Positions 20,044-28,343 of a stretch of 28,880 nucleotides of DNA are shown in pieces. Location: IMG/VR virus record IMGVR_UViG_3300028920_000216, positions 1 through 28,880 of that record, one strand, 5' to 3'. The notes beneath the pieces are model-generated. The model was not told where the DNA came from. It worked only from the letters and a program-made list of their open reading frames with translations, and did no database searches. Position 1 is the first letter of the stretch. Every line of letters starts with the position of its first letter. The stretch is from a virus. A program made the translations under genes and the position numbers.

Positions 20044-20928
20044 ATGGAACAAGCTGCTATTCTGAATGATCTCTTCGCTTCTGCGCTCAGCAATCCAGAA
20101 GAGAAGGAAAAACTCGCTGAAGCTGGCGGTGCCTTTGTGCGCCAGAAGCTGCGCGAACTGTCTTTCGCAAGACGGATTGTCCCCCCTGTCATGGTAACAA
20201 AAGACGACTGTCAGCGTTCTGAAGATCACGACGGTCTCGTCAAAGTTATCGACAAAGAACCTGATAGCTCTGCTATGGCTATTAGTTTCAGAGGCAAGCC
20301 CGAAGCGAAGTATATTGAAGGCGAACGCTATACGGTTAAATTCTTTACCGTGAGCTCCGAACGCTTTCAGAAAACAGAACAGGAACTTCTGTCCTATGAA
20401 ATGCCGATCACCAAGGTTATCGAAGAGAACTCGGTGAAAGACATTCAGAAGATCGAAGACTCCCGTTTCAAAACCTGGATGGATTACGCGATCGCAGCCA
20501 GTAGCCTGACCCAGACCATTTCCGACACAACTGTCGAAAAGACTGGTATCGCCGCTCTGTCTCGCCTGATCTCCACCAAAGAACTTAAGCTGGATACCAT
20601 TCTCATGACCCAGCTGGACTTCAACGACATCCTTGCCTGGAATGCAAATTCCTTCGGTGACAAGGTTGCAAGTGAAGTTGTTGTTGATGGTTACAAGTAT
20701 GAAACCGTAATGGGTTACAAACTTGTCACAACCATTAAGAGCGACATCATTGATGAAGGTAAGTTCTACGGTTTCGCTGCTCCTCAGTTCCTGGGTAACT
20801 TCTTTATCCTCAACCAGACCAAGTTCTGGGTTGACAAAGAAGCCAACCTGATCAGTTTTCAGAGCTGGGAAGACGTTGCAATGGGTATCGGCAATGTTAA
20901 TGCAGTTGCCGAAATCGAACTGTCGTAG
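20044..20928 (+). CDS. Major capsid protein
   Basis: 294 residues after AAGGAGG. Blocks such as SFARRIVPPVMVTKDDCQRS, VKVIDKEPDS, FFTVSSERFQKTE and LSYEMPITKVIEENSVKDIQ match a family of phage major capsid proteins with the HK97 fold. Gene order (protease-like, scaffold-like, decoration-like, this gene, terminator, connector genes) and codon choice typical of a highly expressed gene agree. Where the maturation protease would cut is not clear. The N-terminal 35 residues are the helical candidate for removal. Confidence 0.85.
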   Translation: MEQAAILNDLFASALSNPEEKEKLAEAGGAFVRQKLRELSFARRIVPPVMVTKDDCQRSEDHDGLVKVIDKEPDSSAMAISFRGKPEAKYIEGERYTVKFFTVSSERFQKTEQELLSYEMPITKVIEENSVKDIQKIEDSRFKTWMDYAIAASSLTQTISDTTVEKTGIAALSRLISTKELKLDTILMTQLDFNDILAWNANSFGDKVASEVVVDGYKYETVMGYKLVTTIKSDIIDEGKFYGFAAPQFLGNFFILNQTKFWVDKEANLISFQSWEDVAMGIGNVNAVAEIELS

Positions 20929-20941
20929 AATCATGTTCATT

Positions 20942-20980
20942 AAATGGGAGGGACTCACCTCCCTCCCATTTTTTATTTTT
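20942..20980 (+). terminator. Rho-independent terminator after the capsid gene
   Basis: AAATGGGAGGG (20942-20952) pairs with CCCTCCCATTT (20961-20971) around 8 nt and continues into TTTTTTATTTTT. It would give high capsid expression with partial readthrough into the neck and tail genes, which have no separate promoter that I can see. Confidence 0.9.
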
Positions 20981-20994
20981 ATGAGGAAAAGACA

Positions 20995-21681
20995 ATGCCA
21001 AAAATCAAAGCTCTAAAGAATGTAGGCGCTGCTGGCGCTTTCAGACTCCTTCGTGAAAACCGCGAGATTGACCTCCCTGATGATAAAGTTAATGCTGGAG
21101 TGATAAGACTATGGAAAAAAGGGTCTATTGTTATTGACGGAGAGGCTTATAGCGCATCAAGTAAGTATGTCCCGAAAGAAGAGAAGACACCAGCTGTTAA
21201 GACAGATACAGCAGTGAAAAAAGAAGAGGTTAAGGAAACAGAAGAAGCTACCTCAGAAGCTGAGGAAGTTAAGACAGAAGAAACAAGAGAACTGAAAGTC
21301 GAAGATACTGAGCCGCCTGCTCAGCCTGAAAAAGAGGAAACTACAGAGCCAGAACCTGAAGAAGGTGTCGAGCCTGTTCAAGATATAGAGCCTCCGCATA
21401 CTGAGGACGTTGTTGATTCTGATGGCACCGATGACTCAGAGGAAAAAACCGAAGACAAAGCCGAAGAACCTGCTGAAGACAAGACGGAGGAAGATAAGGG
21501 CGACGCGATTGCAGAGTATGTTCTCAGCCAGGCACCTGGATTTTTCACTTACGAGGCTCTCGCGAAGAAGAAACTCAATGTTGTCAGAGAAATTGGTGAG
21601 AAGGTCGGCATAGAGGTTAAGACGAAGAAAAAAGGCGCTAAAGATATAGCTAACAAGGTGGCAGACATACTTGCCCAGTGA
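20995..21681 (+). CDS. Head-region protein with acidic linker and C-terminal helical domain
   Basis: 228 residues from ATG 20995 (MPKIKALKNVGAAGAFRLLR), with GAGGA upstream. Three parts: a small N-terminal beta domain (residues 1-60), a long Glu/Thr/Pro-rich disordered linker (60-165), and a C-terminal helical domain (residues 170-228, FFTYEALAKKKLNVVREIGE) that resembles a small winged or SAP/Rho-N-like fold. First gene after the capsid terminator. A head-completion or capsid-associated role fits position only. Confidence 0.55.
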   Translation: MPKIKALKNVGAAGAFRLLRENREIDLPDDKVNAGVIRLWKKGSIVIDGEAYSASSKYVPKEEKTPAVKTDTAVKKEEVKETEEATSEAEEVKTEETRELKVEDTEPPAQPEKEETTEPEPEEGVEPVQDIEPPHTEDVVDSDGTDDSEEKTEDKAEEPAEDKTEEDKGDAIAEYVLSQAPGFFTYEALAKKKLNVVREIGEKVGIEVKTKKKGAKDIANKVADILAQ

Positions 21682-21691
21682 GGAGCAATGA

Positions 21692-22141
21692 ATGAGTGCA
21701 ACCCTTAATCAGCTCACTCAAAAACTGAACGCGTTCCTCAGAGATGATCCAGTCCTTAATGAACTGATCGATGGGAAGGAGTCGAGTCCTGCTCAGCTAA
21801 GAGATGCGCTTGAAGCGTCACTCGATGATTGGAATACGACTCCTCCGCCCATACCCTTCGTAACCTACGATACTCATCCGAGCAAAAGATTATTAATTCG
21901 AGGAGCAGTTATTGAAATTCTCGAATCAGCTGGTATACTACAGTCAAGGAACAGGCTGAATTATAATGACGGAGGTATAAGCGTCTCCGTGTCTGATAAA
22001 GCTCAGTCATATGCAAGCTGGATAAGTGCATTTGCGAGCAGATACGAACAGAAAAAACTTGAGATCAAGAAATCAATCAACATTACCAGGGGGTGGGGAC
22101 AAGCTCCCTCTGAGTATTATACGATACACGGAGAGAGATAA
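21692..22141 (+). CDS. Head-tail connector candidate
   Basis: 149 residues starting MSATLNQLTQKLNAFLRDDP. Helical, with LLIRGAVIEILESAGILQSR and ISVSVSDKAQSYASW. This length and helix-rich layout are common for connector/neck components encoded behind the capsid gene. GAGGAG lies upstream. The stop overlaps the next ATG by one base. Confidence 0.5.
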   Translation: MSATLNQLTQKLNAFLRDDPVLNELIDGKESSPAQLRDALEASLDDWNTTPPPIPFVTYDTHPSKRLLIRGAVIEILESAGILQSRNRLNYNDGGISVSVSDKAQSYASWISAFASRYEQKKLEIKKSINITRGWGQAPSEYYTIHGER

Positions 22142-22437
22142 TGGATCCAAAAGAAGCTATGATGTATGGGTTTAACGATGAGATGAGTAAGCTTGGATTT
22201 AATCCATTTAACCCAGCCGTTATGAAAGGTATTAAGTCTTTCATGAAGGGCTGGAAGGGAGTAGGTAAAGCTTTTATGAGGGGTGGAAAAACCAAGGCTG
22301 GTGGTTTCGGTAGGGCGGTAAACGCTTTTGGTAAGCAAATGAAATACAACAAAGGTTTTAGATACGGAACACTTGGGGCTGGAGCCCTTGGTGCTTATAC
22401 ATTAGGTAAAGATAGAGACAGGTATAGAAGATTCTAA
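22141..22437 (+). CDS. Small basic protein with FNDEMSKLG motif
   Basis: 98 residues starting MDPKEAMMYGFNDEMSKLGF. The N-terminal GFNDEMSKLG matches motifs in at least four other proteins of the operon. It is followed by a Lys/Gly-rich part and the small-residue stretch YGTLGAGALGAYTLGKD. Its overlapping start suggests coupling to the connector candidate. Probably a minor virion protein. Confidence 0.55.
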   Translation: MDPKEAMMYGFNDEMSKLGFNPFNPAVMKGIKSFMKGWKGVGKAFMRGGKTKAGGFGRAVNAFGKQMKYNKGFRYGTLGAGALGAYTLGKDRDRYRRF

Positions 22438-22458
22438 TCAGTTTTCGGAGGAAAGTAA

Positions 22459-23001
22459 ATGCCAGCAGAAAGTAAAAAACAACAGATGGCTGCAGGGATG
22501 GCTCTGGCGGCCAAAGAGGGAAAGATGGATCCTTCGGAGCTGAAGGGTGCGGCGAAGCAGATGTATGATTCAATGACTGTGGAACAGCTTAGAGAATATG
22601 CTCAGACGAAGCACACCAATCTTCCCGAAAAGAAGAAAGAGGCGTCCTTGATCATGCAGGGGTTTATGGAAGAGATTGACAAGCTCGGAGCAAACAGGCT
22701 TGGTCTCGCATGGAGGGCTTTAAGAGGAACTCTTAAGCCAAGCAGCGTTGCCAAATGGCATAAGGTAAAAAAACTTGGTGGCAAGCAGGCTTATGAAGGA
22801 TACATGAAGGGTATTGAGAAAATGAGAGGTATCGCTGCTAAGCGTGGAAAAGGAGCTGGAGGGGCTGCAGGAAGCGCTCTTGGATTTGCCAAAAAGCATC
22901 CTCTTACTACTGCTGCAGGTGGAGGAATTCTTGCTGGAGATTTGCTTGATCCAGTTCAGGGTAAAAATCGCAGGGGTGGCGGAACATATTATTTCGGATA
23001 A
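22459..23001 (+). CDS. DUF3008-like domain fused to motif and Gly/Ala-rich tail
   Basis: 180 residues after GGAGG. Residues 1-60 (SKKQQMAAGMALAAKEGK... MYDSMTVEQLREYAQTKH) match the small DUF3008-type domain that is a stand-alone protein in many phages and bacteria. Then come IMQGFMEEIDKLGANR (the operon's shared motif), a basic region, and KKHPLTTAAGGGILAGDLLD. It is a fusion of a widespread small domain to this phage's own virion-protein architecture. The role is unknown. Confidence 0.6.
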   Translation: MPAESKKQQMAAGMALAAKEGKMDPSELKGAAKQMYDSMTVEQLREYAQTKHTNLPEKKKEASLIMQGFMEEIDKLGANRLGLAWRALRGTLKPSSVAKWHKVKKLGGKQAYEGYMKGIEKMRGIAAKRGKGAGGAAGSALGFAKKHPLTTAAGGGILAGDLLDPVQGKNRRGGGTYYFG

Positions 23002-23011
23002 TTAGGTTGAA

Positions 23012-23785
23012 ATGCTTGAAATATATGATCAAAGCGTTGATTTTCACAGTATCAAATATCTTACAGTCAGCTGGAAGATTAAGCCGACTACGGAAGATGT
23101 ATCTCTCTATACATTTACTGTCATGCGGGCCCTATCACCAGAAGGCCCATTCAATGCATTACTCGATCTGACAGAACAGTTTGTATATCACGATGCTGAT
23201 GTCAGTCTTAAAAATAAATACAGACAGTTCTTTTACAAAATCAAAGTTTTTGAGACGGCTGATCCAGACGACTATATGGAATCTGATGTTGCATATCTGC
23301 CATCAAAGCCCGACCTTATAGCTGCAGAGATCATCAGAAGAAACGATCTTCTTCTTGAGAGAAAGGTCGGAGTCAAATGCATGCTGTATAAGATTAAATC
23401 TTATGGCCAGTATTGCACGAATTGTTTTGATCACATCAAGAAGAGGAAGCGGATCTCCAACTGTCCTGTATGTTTTAATACTGGTTTTGTCCATGGATAC
23501 TTTGGCCCAATAGAAGCATACGTGAACTTCAATCCGTCTCAGAAGATGATTAAAATGGCTGGCTTTGAGATGCAGCCTGATAATATTGCAGCCTGGATGG
23601 GAAATTATCCCCCAATGGTCCCAAAAGATGTTATAATAGAGAATGGAACGAGACGGTGGAGGGTTGTTCAGCAGAGTCAGACAGAGAAAAGACGAATTCC
23701 AGTTCACCAGATGTTGCAACTGGTAAGAATAAATCACGGTGACATTGAGTATGAGCTTCCATATAAAACTTTAACAGAGGATTAA
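23012..23785 (+). CDS. Neck protein candidate: FN3-like domain plus zinc site
   Basis: 257 residues starting MLEIYDQSVDFHSIKYLTVS. Residues 12-78 read as a fibronectin-III-like beta sandwich (YLTVSWKI ... FTVMRALSPEGPF ... FFYKIKV). A four-cysteine zinc site follows (C135, C138, C151, C154 in YCTNCFD and NCPVCFNTGF), then a beta-rich C-terminus. This arrangement occurs in uncharacterised neck/tail-completion proteins of contractile-tailed phages. AGGTTGA is the weak ribosome site. Confidence 0.55.
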   Translation: MLEIYDQSVDFHSIKYLTVSWKIKPTTEDVSLYTFTVMRALSPEGPFNALLDLTEQFVYHDADVSLKNKYRQFFYKIKVFETADPDDYMESDVAYLPSKPDLIAAEIIRRNDLLLERKVGVKCMLYKIKSYGQYCTNCFDHIKKRKRISNCPVCFNTGFVHGYFGPIEAYVNFNPSQKMIKMAGFEMQPDNIAAWMGNYPPMVPKDVIIENGTRRWRVVQQSQTEKRRIPVHQMLQLVRINHGDIEYELPYKTLTED

Positions 23786-23795
23786 GGAGTATATC

Positions 23796-24014
23796 ATGGC
23801 GAGAAAAGAAGACAGACTTCATGGAGTAGACACAAGCAAGAAAGTTGATATAAGAGAGTATAAGCAAATGGTGCAGGGCAGGTTCGGAAAGGATAGCGTC
23901 AATGAGAAGATGCTCAATGTTATGGATAAAGCTGTTGGTGGAAAGAAGGCTACTGTGAAGCACTTCAACCACCTGAATGCAAAACTTAAAATCGGCAATC
24001 CGAACGAGAGATAA
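23796..24014 (+). CDS. Small basic protein
   Basis: 72 residues starting MARKEDRLHGVDTSKKVDIR, after AAGGAG. Lys/Arg-rich and helical, with no recognised motif. It overlaps the next gene by one base and sits between the two neck/tail-completion candidates. Confidence 0.55.
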   Translation: MARKEDRLHGVDTSKKVDIREYKQMVQGRFGKDSVNEKMLNVMDKAVGGKKATVKHFNHLNAKLKIGNPNER

Positions 24015-24439
24015 TGATAAAGACATTTGAAATAACAAATAACGGATCACCTGTCGATCCAAAGGGAATGGCCGAGATTACGAATAAGGCCGTCAGGAAT
24101 ATTAAAGACTACCTGTCGGCTGGAATATTCAAGAGTTCGACTGGAAGGCTGAGAGACAGTATTTTAGGATATGCAATGGGAAATGTGGTTCATATCAAGT
24201 CAGATGTAGAGTATGCTGATGATCAGAACGATGGTGTTTCTTCCCATATAATGTGGTATCTTCTTGGAAAGACAGTTCCTGTTAATACGAGAATGGGTGT
24301 TGTTTACAGGAAGGCCACAATATCATCGTTCATCAGAGGAAAGTGGAGACACCCTGGTTATCCAGGAAAGAAGTTTGTTGAGGCTGGAATGGCAATGGTT
24401 AAAAACGAGTATCCTGGCGTTACAATAAGAGAGGTTTGA
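24014..24439 (+). CDS. Tail/neck completion protein candidate (HK97 gp10-like)
   Basis: 141 residues starting MIKTFEITNNGSPVDPKGMA. A helix followed by a conserved-looking core (YADDQNDGVSSHIMWYLLGK, then WRHPGYPGKKFVEAGM) resembles the fold class of HK97 gp10-type tail completion proteins, where an H-P-G-x-P-x-x-x-F segment near the C-terminus is typical. Position between neck and sheath genes agrees. Confidence 0.5.
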   Translation: MIKTFEITNNGSPVDPKGMAEITNKAVRNIKDYLSAGIFKSSTGRLRDSILGYAMGNVVHIKSDVEYADDQNDGVSSHIMWYLLGKTVPVNTRMGVVYRKATISSFIRGKWRHPGYPGKKFVEAGMAMVKNEYPGVTIREV

Positions 24440-24441
24440 AA

Positions 24442-24861
24442 ATGTTAAAACTATCTGCTGACTCAAGAGCTCTCGGGAACATGTCAAATTCTCGGTCCCC
24501 AAAGACCGCTCTTAAGAAGAAGCTTATACCATGCAATAAAGAGATAAAGAAAGAGGCATTGGATCCTAGAATTATGGGGCTTATAATCGGTGCCCTTGTA
24601 GGAGCCAAGGCAGGAACCAGGATAAGCGATGCTATAAAGGCTACGGCAAATAAACTGGGTAAGGCGAGCAAAGTAACTGGACCTGTTACAGGTGGCGCTG
24701 CAGGGGCGTTGCTTGCTCATCTTGTAACCCAAGGAGGAGATGTGTCATCTGAAGCGTTGGCCAATGTTGATGCTATGCCTCCGCAGGATCCTCAGCGCAA
24801 GTTGAGCGTTCAGGGAGTATCAAATGTATATGGTCAACCAGGTTACAATCCGAGATATTAA
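24442..24861 (+). CDS. Gly/Ala-rich virion-operon protein
   Basis: 139 residues from ATG 24442 (MLKLSADSRALGNMSNSRSP), preceded by GAGAGG. An in-frame TTG lies six bases earlier. EIKKEALDPRIMG leads into MGLIIGALVGAKAGTRIS and GPVTGGAAGALLAHLV, two hydrophobic glycine-zipper-like stretches, and the tail is Pro/Gln-rich. Likely membrane-active or minor virion protein, by analogy to its neighbours. Confidence 0.55.
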   Translation: MLKLSADSRALGNMSNSRSPKTALKKKLIPCNKEIKKEALDPRIMGLIIGALVGAKAGTRISDAIKATANKLGKASKVTGPVTGGAAGALLAHLVTQGGDVSSEALANVDAMPPQDPQRKLSVQGVSNVYGQPGYNPRY

Positions 24862-24872
24862 GGGGTAAGGAC

Positions 24873-25361
24873 ATGAACGAATCTTTATGGAAAGACACAT
24901 TCTTCGAGAAACAGGCATCTGTTAAGGCAGAGGCTCGCGGTATGCTTAAACTTATGCTGCCTCATCTACCAACGGGTCTTCAGACAAGGCTTGGCAAAAC
25001 AGCTCTTATAGCTCTTATGACACCAGCTATGACAAAGGAACAGATCAGAGGACTGTCTGGTAAGGGAAGGGCTCTTTTGCAGAAAATCAGCCCCAGTGTT
25101 GCCGCGCATGATTATGTGAAAAGATGGCAGCATGCAGCCAGTCAAGGTAAAACCATTGGTCAGATTGAGCGGGCCATGGCAAGAGAGGATAAGATTAACA
25201 GAATCATTGATACCGTTATTGATCCTGCAAAAAGAGGTAAAGCCCTCAAGATTCTCGCTGGAAAAGTACAGAAAGATCCTATCCTGTCTGCAGTGGTTAC
25301 TGGTGGAACAGGTGCAGCTGCAGGCGCATTGATCGCAGCTCTCGATGACGAAGAGGAATAA
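24873..25361 (+). CDS. Virion-operon protein with TFFEKQA motif
   Basis: 162 residues starting MNESLWKDTFFEKQASVKAE. The short N-terminal F-F-E-K-x-A motif recalls the shared motif of this operon. The middle is helical and basic. The C-terminal SAVVTGGTGAAAGALIAALD is a glycine-zipper-like segment ending in acidic residues. The next gene starts immediately after its stop. Confidence 0.55.
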   Translation: MNESLWKDTFFEKQASVKAEARGMLKLMLPHLPTGLQTRLGKTALIALMTPAMTKEQIRGLSGKGRALLQKISPSVAAHDYVKRWQHAASQGKTIGQIERAMAREDKINRIIDTVIDPAKRGKALKILAGKVQKDPILSAVVTGGTGAAAGALIAALDDEEE

Positions 25362-26000
25362 ATGATATACACTGATGTCGTAAAAGATAAAATCTTAATG
25401 TTTCTACAGCAGCTTTTTGCCCAAGAGCATCTGTATGGAAATAGCGAAGATGAATCCATGCGAAATGAATTCAGATGGCATCTTGACGACAATCAGACCA
25501 AAATAATGATAATGGATACGAATACGGAAAATTTAGAAGCAGTCGAGAAGCGGCCTGCTTTGATAATCACAAGATCTCCCATTCAGTGGCAGAAGTTAGC
25601 CATAGATCAGAGGTTCAGGTACGATTGGCAGAAAGATATAAGTTCTTATTCTGATCTTTTATCTTCAAGCCTGCGTGTTAACTGTTTTTCTCGGAACGGC
25701 CTTGAGGCAGAGTTTCTGGCAACAATAGTGTTTCAATGTGTGCAATTCTTCGCGAAAGATCTGAAACAGATGGACGAGATATTCGATATCACATCAGTTC
25801 AGATTGGAGAGGAGGCTATTGTACTTTCTGACTCACAGATAGAGTTGTCGGTTGTCCCTGTTATCATAGGGGTTTATTTGAATAACACATGGAAGGTGAG
25901 CAGCGAAGGCACAATCGTCAACAGTTTTGGCCTTACCCTGAATTACGGTTCGAAGCTACAGGATGGTCGTTCTAGCGGGAAATATGAAACAGATCCATAA
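25362..26000 (+). CDS. Tail completion/terminator candidate
   Basis: 212 residues starting MIYTDVVKDKILMFLQQLFA. Alpha/beta composition with strands in KRPALIITRSPIQWQKLAID and IELSVVPVIIGVYLN. Position directly before the sheath gene, and size, fit a tail terminator or sheath-associated protein of contractile-tailed phages. This is inference from order and not from a recognised motif. Confidence 0.45.
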   Translation: MIYTDVVKDKILMFLQQLFAQEHLYGNSEDESMRNEFRWHLDDNQTKIMIMDTNTENLEAVEKRPALIITRSPIQWQKLAIDQRFRYDWQKDISSYSDLLSSSLRVNCFSRNGLEAEFLATIVFQCVQFFAKDLKQMDEIFDITSVQIGEEAIVLSDSQIELSVVPVIIGVYLNNTWKVSSEGTIVNSFGLTLNYGSKLQDGRSSGKYETDP

Positions 26001-26017
26001 ATTTTTAGGAGAGTGCT

Positions 26018-28330
26018 ATGGGAACTCAAATACCTAAGCCAGATGTATTTGTTGAACAGGTGTTTACAGAGGAGCAGGCAACTCTGTCAACCCCTGGTCT
26101 GCCAGCCTGTATCGTGGGCATGAACAGGCAGATTGTGTATCAGGAAGATGCTGGTGAATATGATGGTTCAGCTCAGTCATATTCTTACCCTCTTCTTGAA
26201 TCAGGGGCGGTAGTCGATACGTCAAGCGTCCTTGTGTTCCTTGACACCACATACGGTACATTTGCAGTTGATAGCTCAGACTTCACTGCTGATGCAGATT
26301 CCGTTGATGTTGAGGCGAATATCAGCATTGAGAGAGAGGTTGTTGATACATCGACAACTGGTATCTCTGCTGCAGTAAACAATTACCAGGCCATTGATGC
26401 TGGAAACGGTGTAACTACTGCATCTGCATTGACATTCACAGATGCCACAGCTACATTCCAGACAGATGGCGTTGTTCCTGGACAGAGGCTGTCTATTATG
26501 GGAACAGGTTCAGATGCTGGTGTCTATGAGATCGCGAGTATTGACAGCGAGACTCAGTTGACTGTTAAAGCCACACCGTGGAGTGGATTCACGGCCTTCA
26601 GTGGAGACACAACTCTTGATTATCGTGTCGGTGCTGATTATTCAGTATTTGGCGACAATGATGCAGACTTCCTGGATGACGGAGTTGTCGCTGGCATGTA
26701 TCTTCGGATATCAAGCACGAACAACGCTGGCGATTTCAGAATTGACGAAGTTGTAAGCGACACTCAGATTAACGTCGATATGGCCCTGCTCGAATCTGTT
26801 GAGACTGGCGAGACAACTGCCGCCTCATCTGACTTCGAAGACTCCAGTGTTGACCTAAGTCAGTTTGCTGTAGGCGACATTGTTGTTATTGAAAGCGGTG
26901 CAGATGCAGGACAGTATGCTATTACAGAGGTTGTTAGCTCTGATAAGGTTGTTCTTGACTCAGATCTGACAGCAAGCGCGACAGGGATTCATTACAGAAT
27001 CGATAAGAAGTTTGCAGTATCCAGTGCTCAGAGCTACAAGATTGTGGATAAGAGCAATGAGATGACTGGCGATATTCTTATTTGTTACAAGGCTTTAAGA
27101 ACAGACAATGTAAGTAGCCTGATCACCATCAACAACAGTGATGAGATTGTTACGAAACTCGGCCTGATTCACCCTGAAAACCCAGTAGCTTATGGAGCTT
27201 TCCTGGCTGCTCAGATTACAGACAAGCCTTTCTATGTAACCTGTGTATCCGCTGACACATCAGTTGCACATGCTACAGCAGCTTCTTTCCTGGAAACCAA
27301 GGAAGTCTACGGACTGGCTATCCTTTCCCAGGATACAGAAGTCAATCAGCTGTGGGCTGCTCACGTAGCAGCACAGAGTAGCCTGTATTCGAAGCATGAA
27401 AGGATTTGCTTCATTAACAGCTATCTGTACACTAAAACAGAGCGCATGGACGGAACTGACGGTGCGACAAGCTCAACAGGGCTGGTTTTCACATCTGCCA
27501 CAGGTGGATTTGAAGACAATGGAGTTATCCCTGGTGATTATGTTGTTCTTGCTGATGAAAGTGCAAGGGTCCTGAGAGTCGATGATGACAACACCATCAC
27601 TCTCGTTTCTCCTGGCCTCACAGCAAGTCAGACAGGCCTGACCTTCGATATCGAAAGCAAGCCTCTTGATAAGACAGAACAGGCTCAGTGGGTAGCAGCT
27701 TATTCTGCTGCATTCGGAACCAGACGTGTTTATCACGTATGGCCGCCCAGCTATAAATCGGATTATACCGATTGGGATGACACTGTTATCGACAGTGCTG
27801 ACCTTGATGGTTATTTCTACTGTGCTCAGGCTGTGGCCCAGGTACAGCAGTTCTTCCCGCAGATTCCTCATACGAATCAGCCGCTGGTAGATACTCGCTC
27901 CCTGAATTACAGCAATGAATACTTCACTCCTACCCAGTTGAACATTATCGCTGGTGGTGGAACGTATATCATTGCTCAGGACGAAGAAGATACGGCTCCT
28001 TACTGTCGCATGCAGATATCCACGGATGTCTCTACGATCGAGCAGAGAGAGCTTAGCATCACAAAGATTGTTGACCATACAGCCAAATTCATGAGATCGG
28101 TCCTGAAGCAGTTTGTTGGAAAGAACAACATTACGCCTCAGTTCATTAAACAGATCACCATGATCGCTGACACGGTCATCTCGAGACAGGTAGACAATAG
28201 AGTTCTTCTTCAGGATTCTAAAGTCACGAAAGTCGAGCAGGATGAGACCCAGGCTGACCAGCTTCTTATTACCGTTCAGCTTGAAGTTCCGTATCCTGTT
28301 AACTACATTAAAGTTAAGCTCGTTATTTAA
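26018..28330 (+). CDS. Tail sheath protein with inserted beta repeats
   Basis: 770 residues. The N-terminus (IPKPDVFVEQVF) and the C-terminal 100 residues (ITKIVDHTAKFMRSVLKQFV ... VPYPVNYIKVKLVI) are typical of phage tail sheath proteins, whose C-terminal strand links neighbouring subunits. Residues about 131-204, 205-258, 265-328 and 478-546 are four related beta domains (F-x-D-x-G-V-x-x-G ... D-x-I-V-x-I). They probably lie on the outside of the tail. The family minimum is about 400-500 residues, so these inserts explain the large size. AGGAGAG lies upstream. Confidence 0.85.
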   Translation: MGTQIPKPDVFVEQVFTEEQATLSTPGLPACIVGMNRQIVYQEDAGEYDGSAQSYSYPLLESGAVVDTSSVLVFLDTTYGTFAVDSSDFTADADSVDVEANISIEREVVDTSTTGISAAVNNYQAIDAGNGVTTASALTFTDATATFQTDGVVPGQRLSIMGTGSDAGVYEIASIDSETQLTVKATPWSGFTAFSGDTTLDYRVGADYSVFGDNDADFLDDGVVAGMYLRISSTNNAGDFRIDEVVSDTQINVDMALLESVETGETTAASSDFEDSSVDLSQFAVGDIVVIESGADAGQYAITEVVSSDKVVLDSDLTASATGIHYRIDKKFAVSSAQSYKIVDKSNEMTGDILICYKALRTDNVSSLITINNSDEIVTKLGLIHPENPVAYGAFLAAQITDKPFYVTCVSADTSVAHATAASFLETKEVYGLAILSQDTEVNQLWAAHVAAQSSLYSKHERICFINSYLYTKTERMDGTDGATSSTGLVFTSATGGFEDNGVIPGDYVVLADESARVLRVDDDNTITLVSPGLTASQTGLTFDIESKPLDKTEQAQWVAAYSAAFGTRRVYHVWPPSYKSDYTDWDDTVIDSADLDGYFYCAQAVAQVQQFFPQIPHTNQPLVDTRSLNYSNEYFTPTQLNIIAGGGTYIIAQDEEDTAPYCRMQISTDVSTIEQRELSITKIVDHTAKFMRSVLKQFVGKNNITPQFIKQITMIADTVISRQVDNRVLLQDSKVTKVEQDETQADQLLITVQLEVPYPVNYIKVKLVI

Positions 28331-28343
28331 GGAGAGATAATCT

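Noticed and set aside
20014-20958. 314-residue open frame antisense to the capsid gene
   Set aside because: A shadow of the strongly codon-biased capsid gene, with no ribosome site or operon context on that strand.
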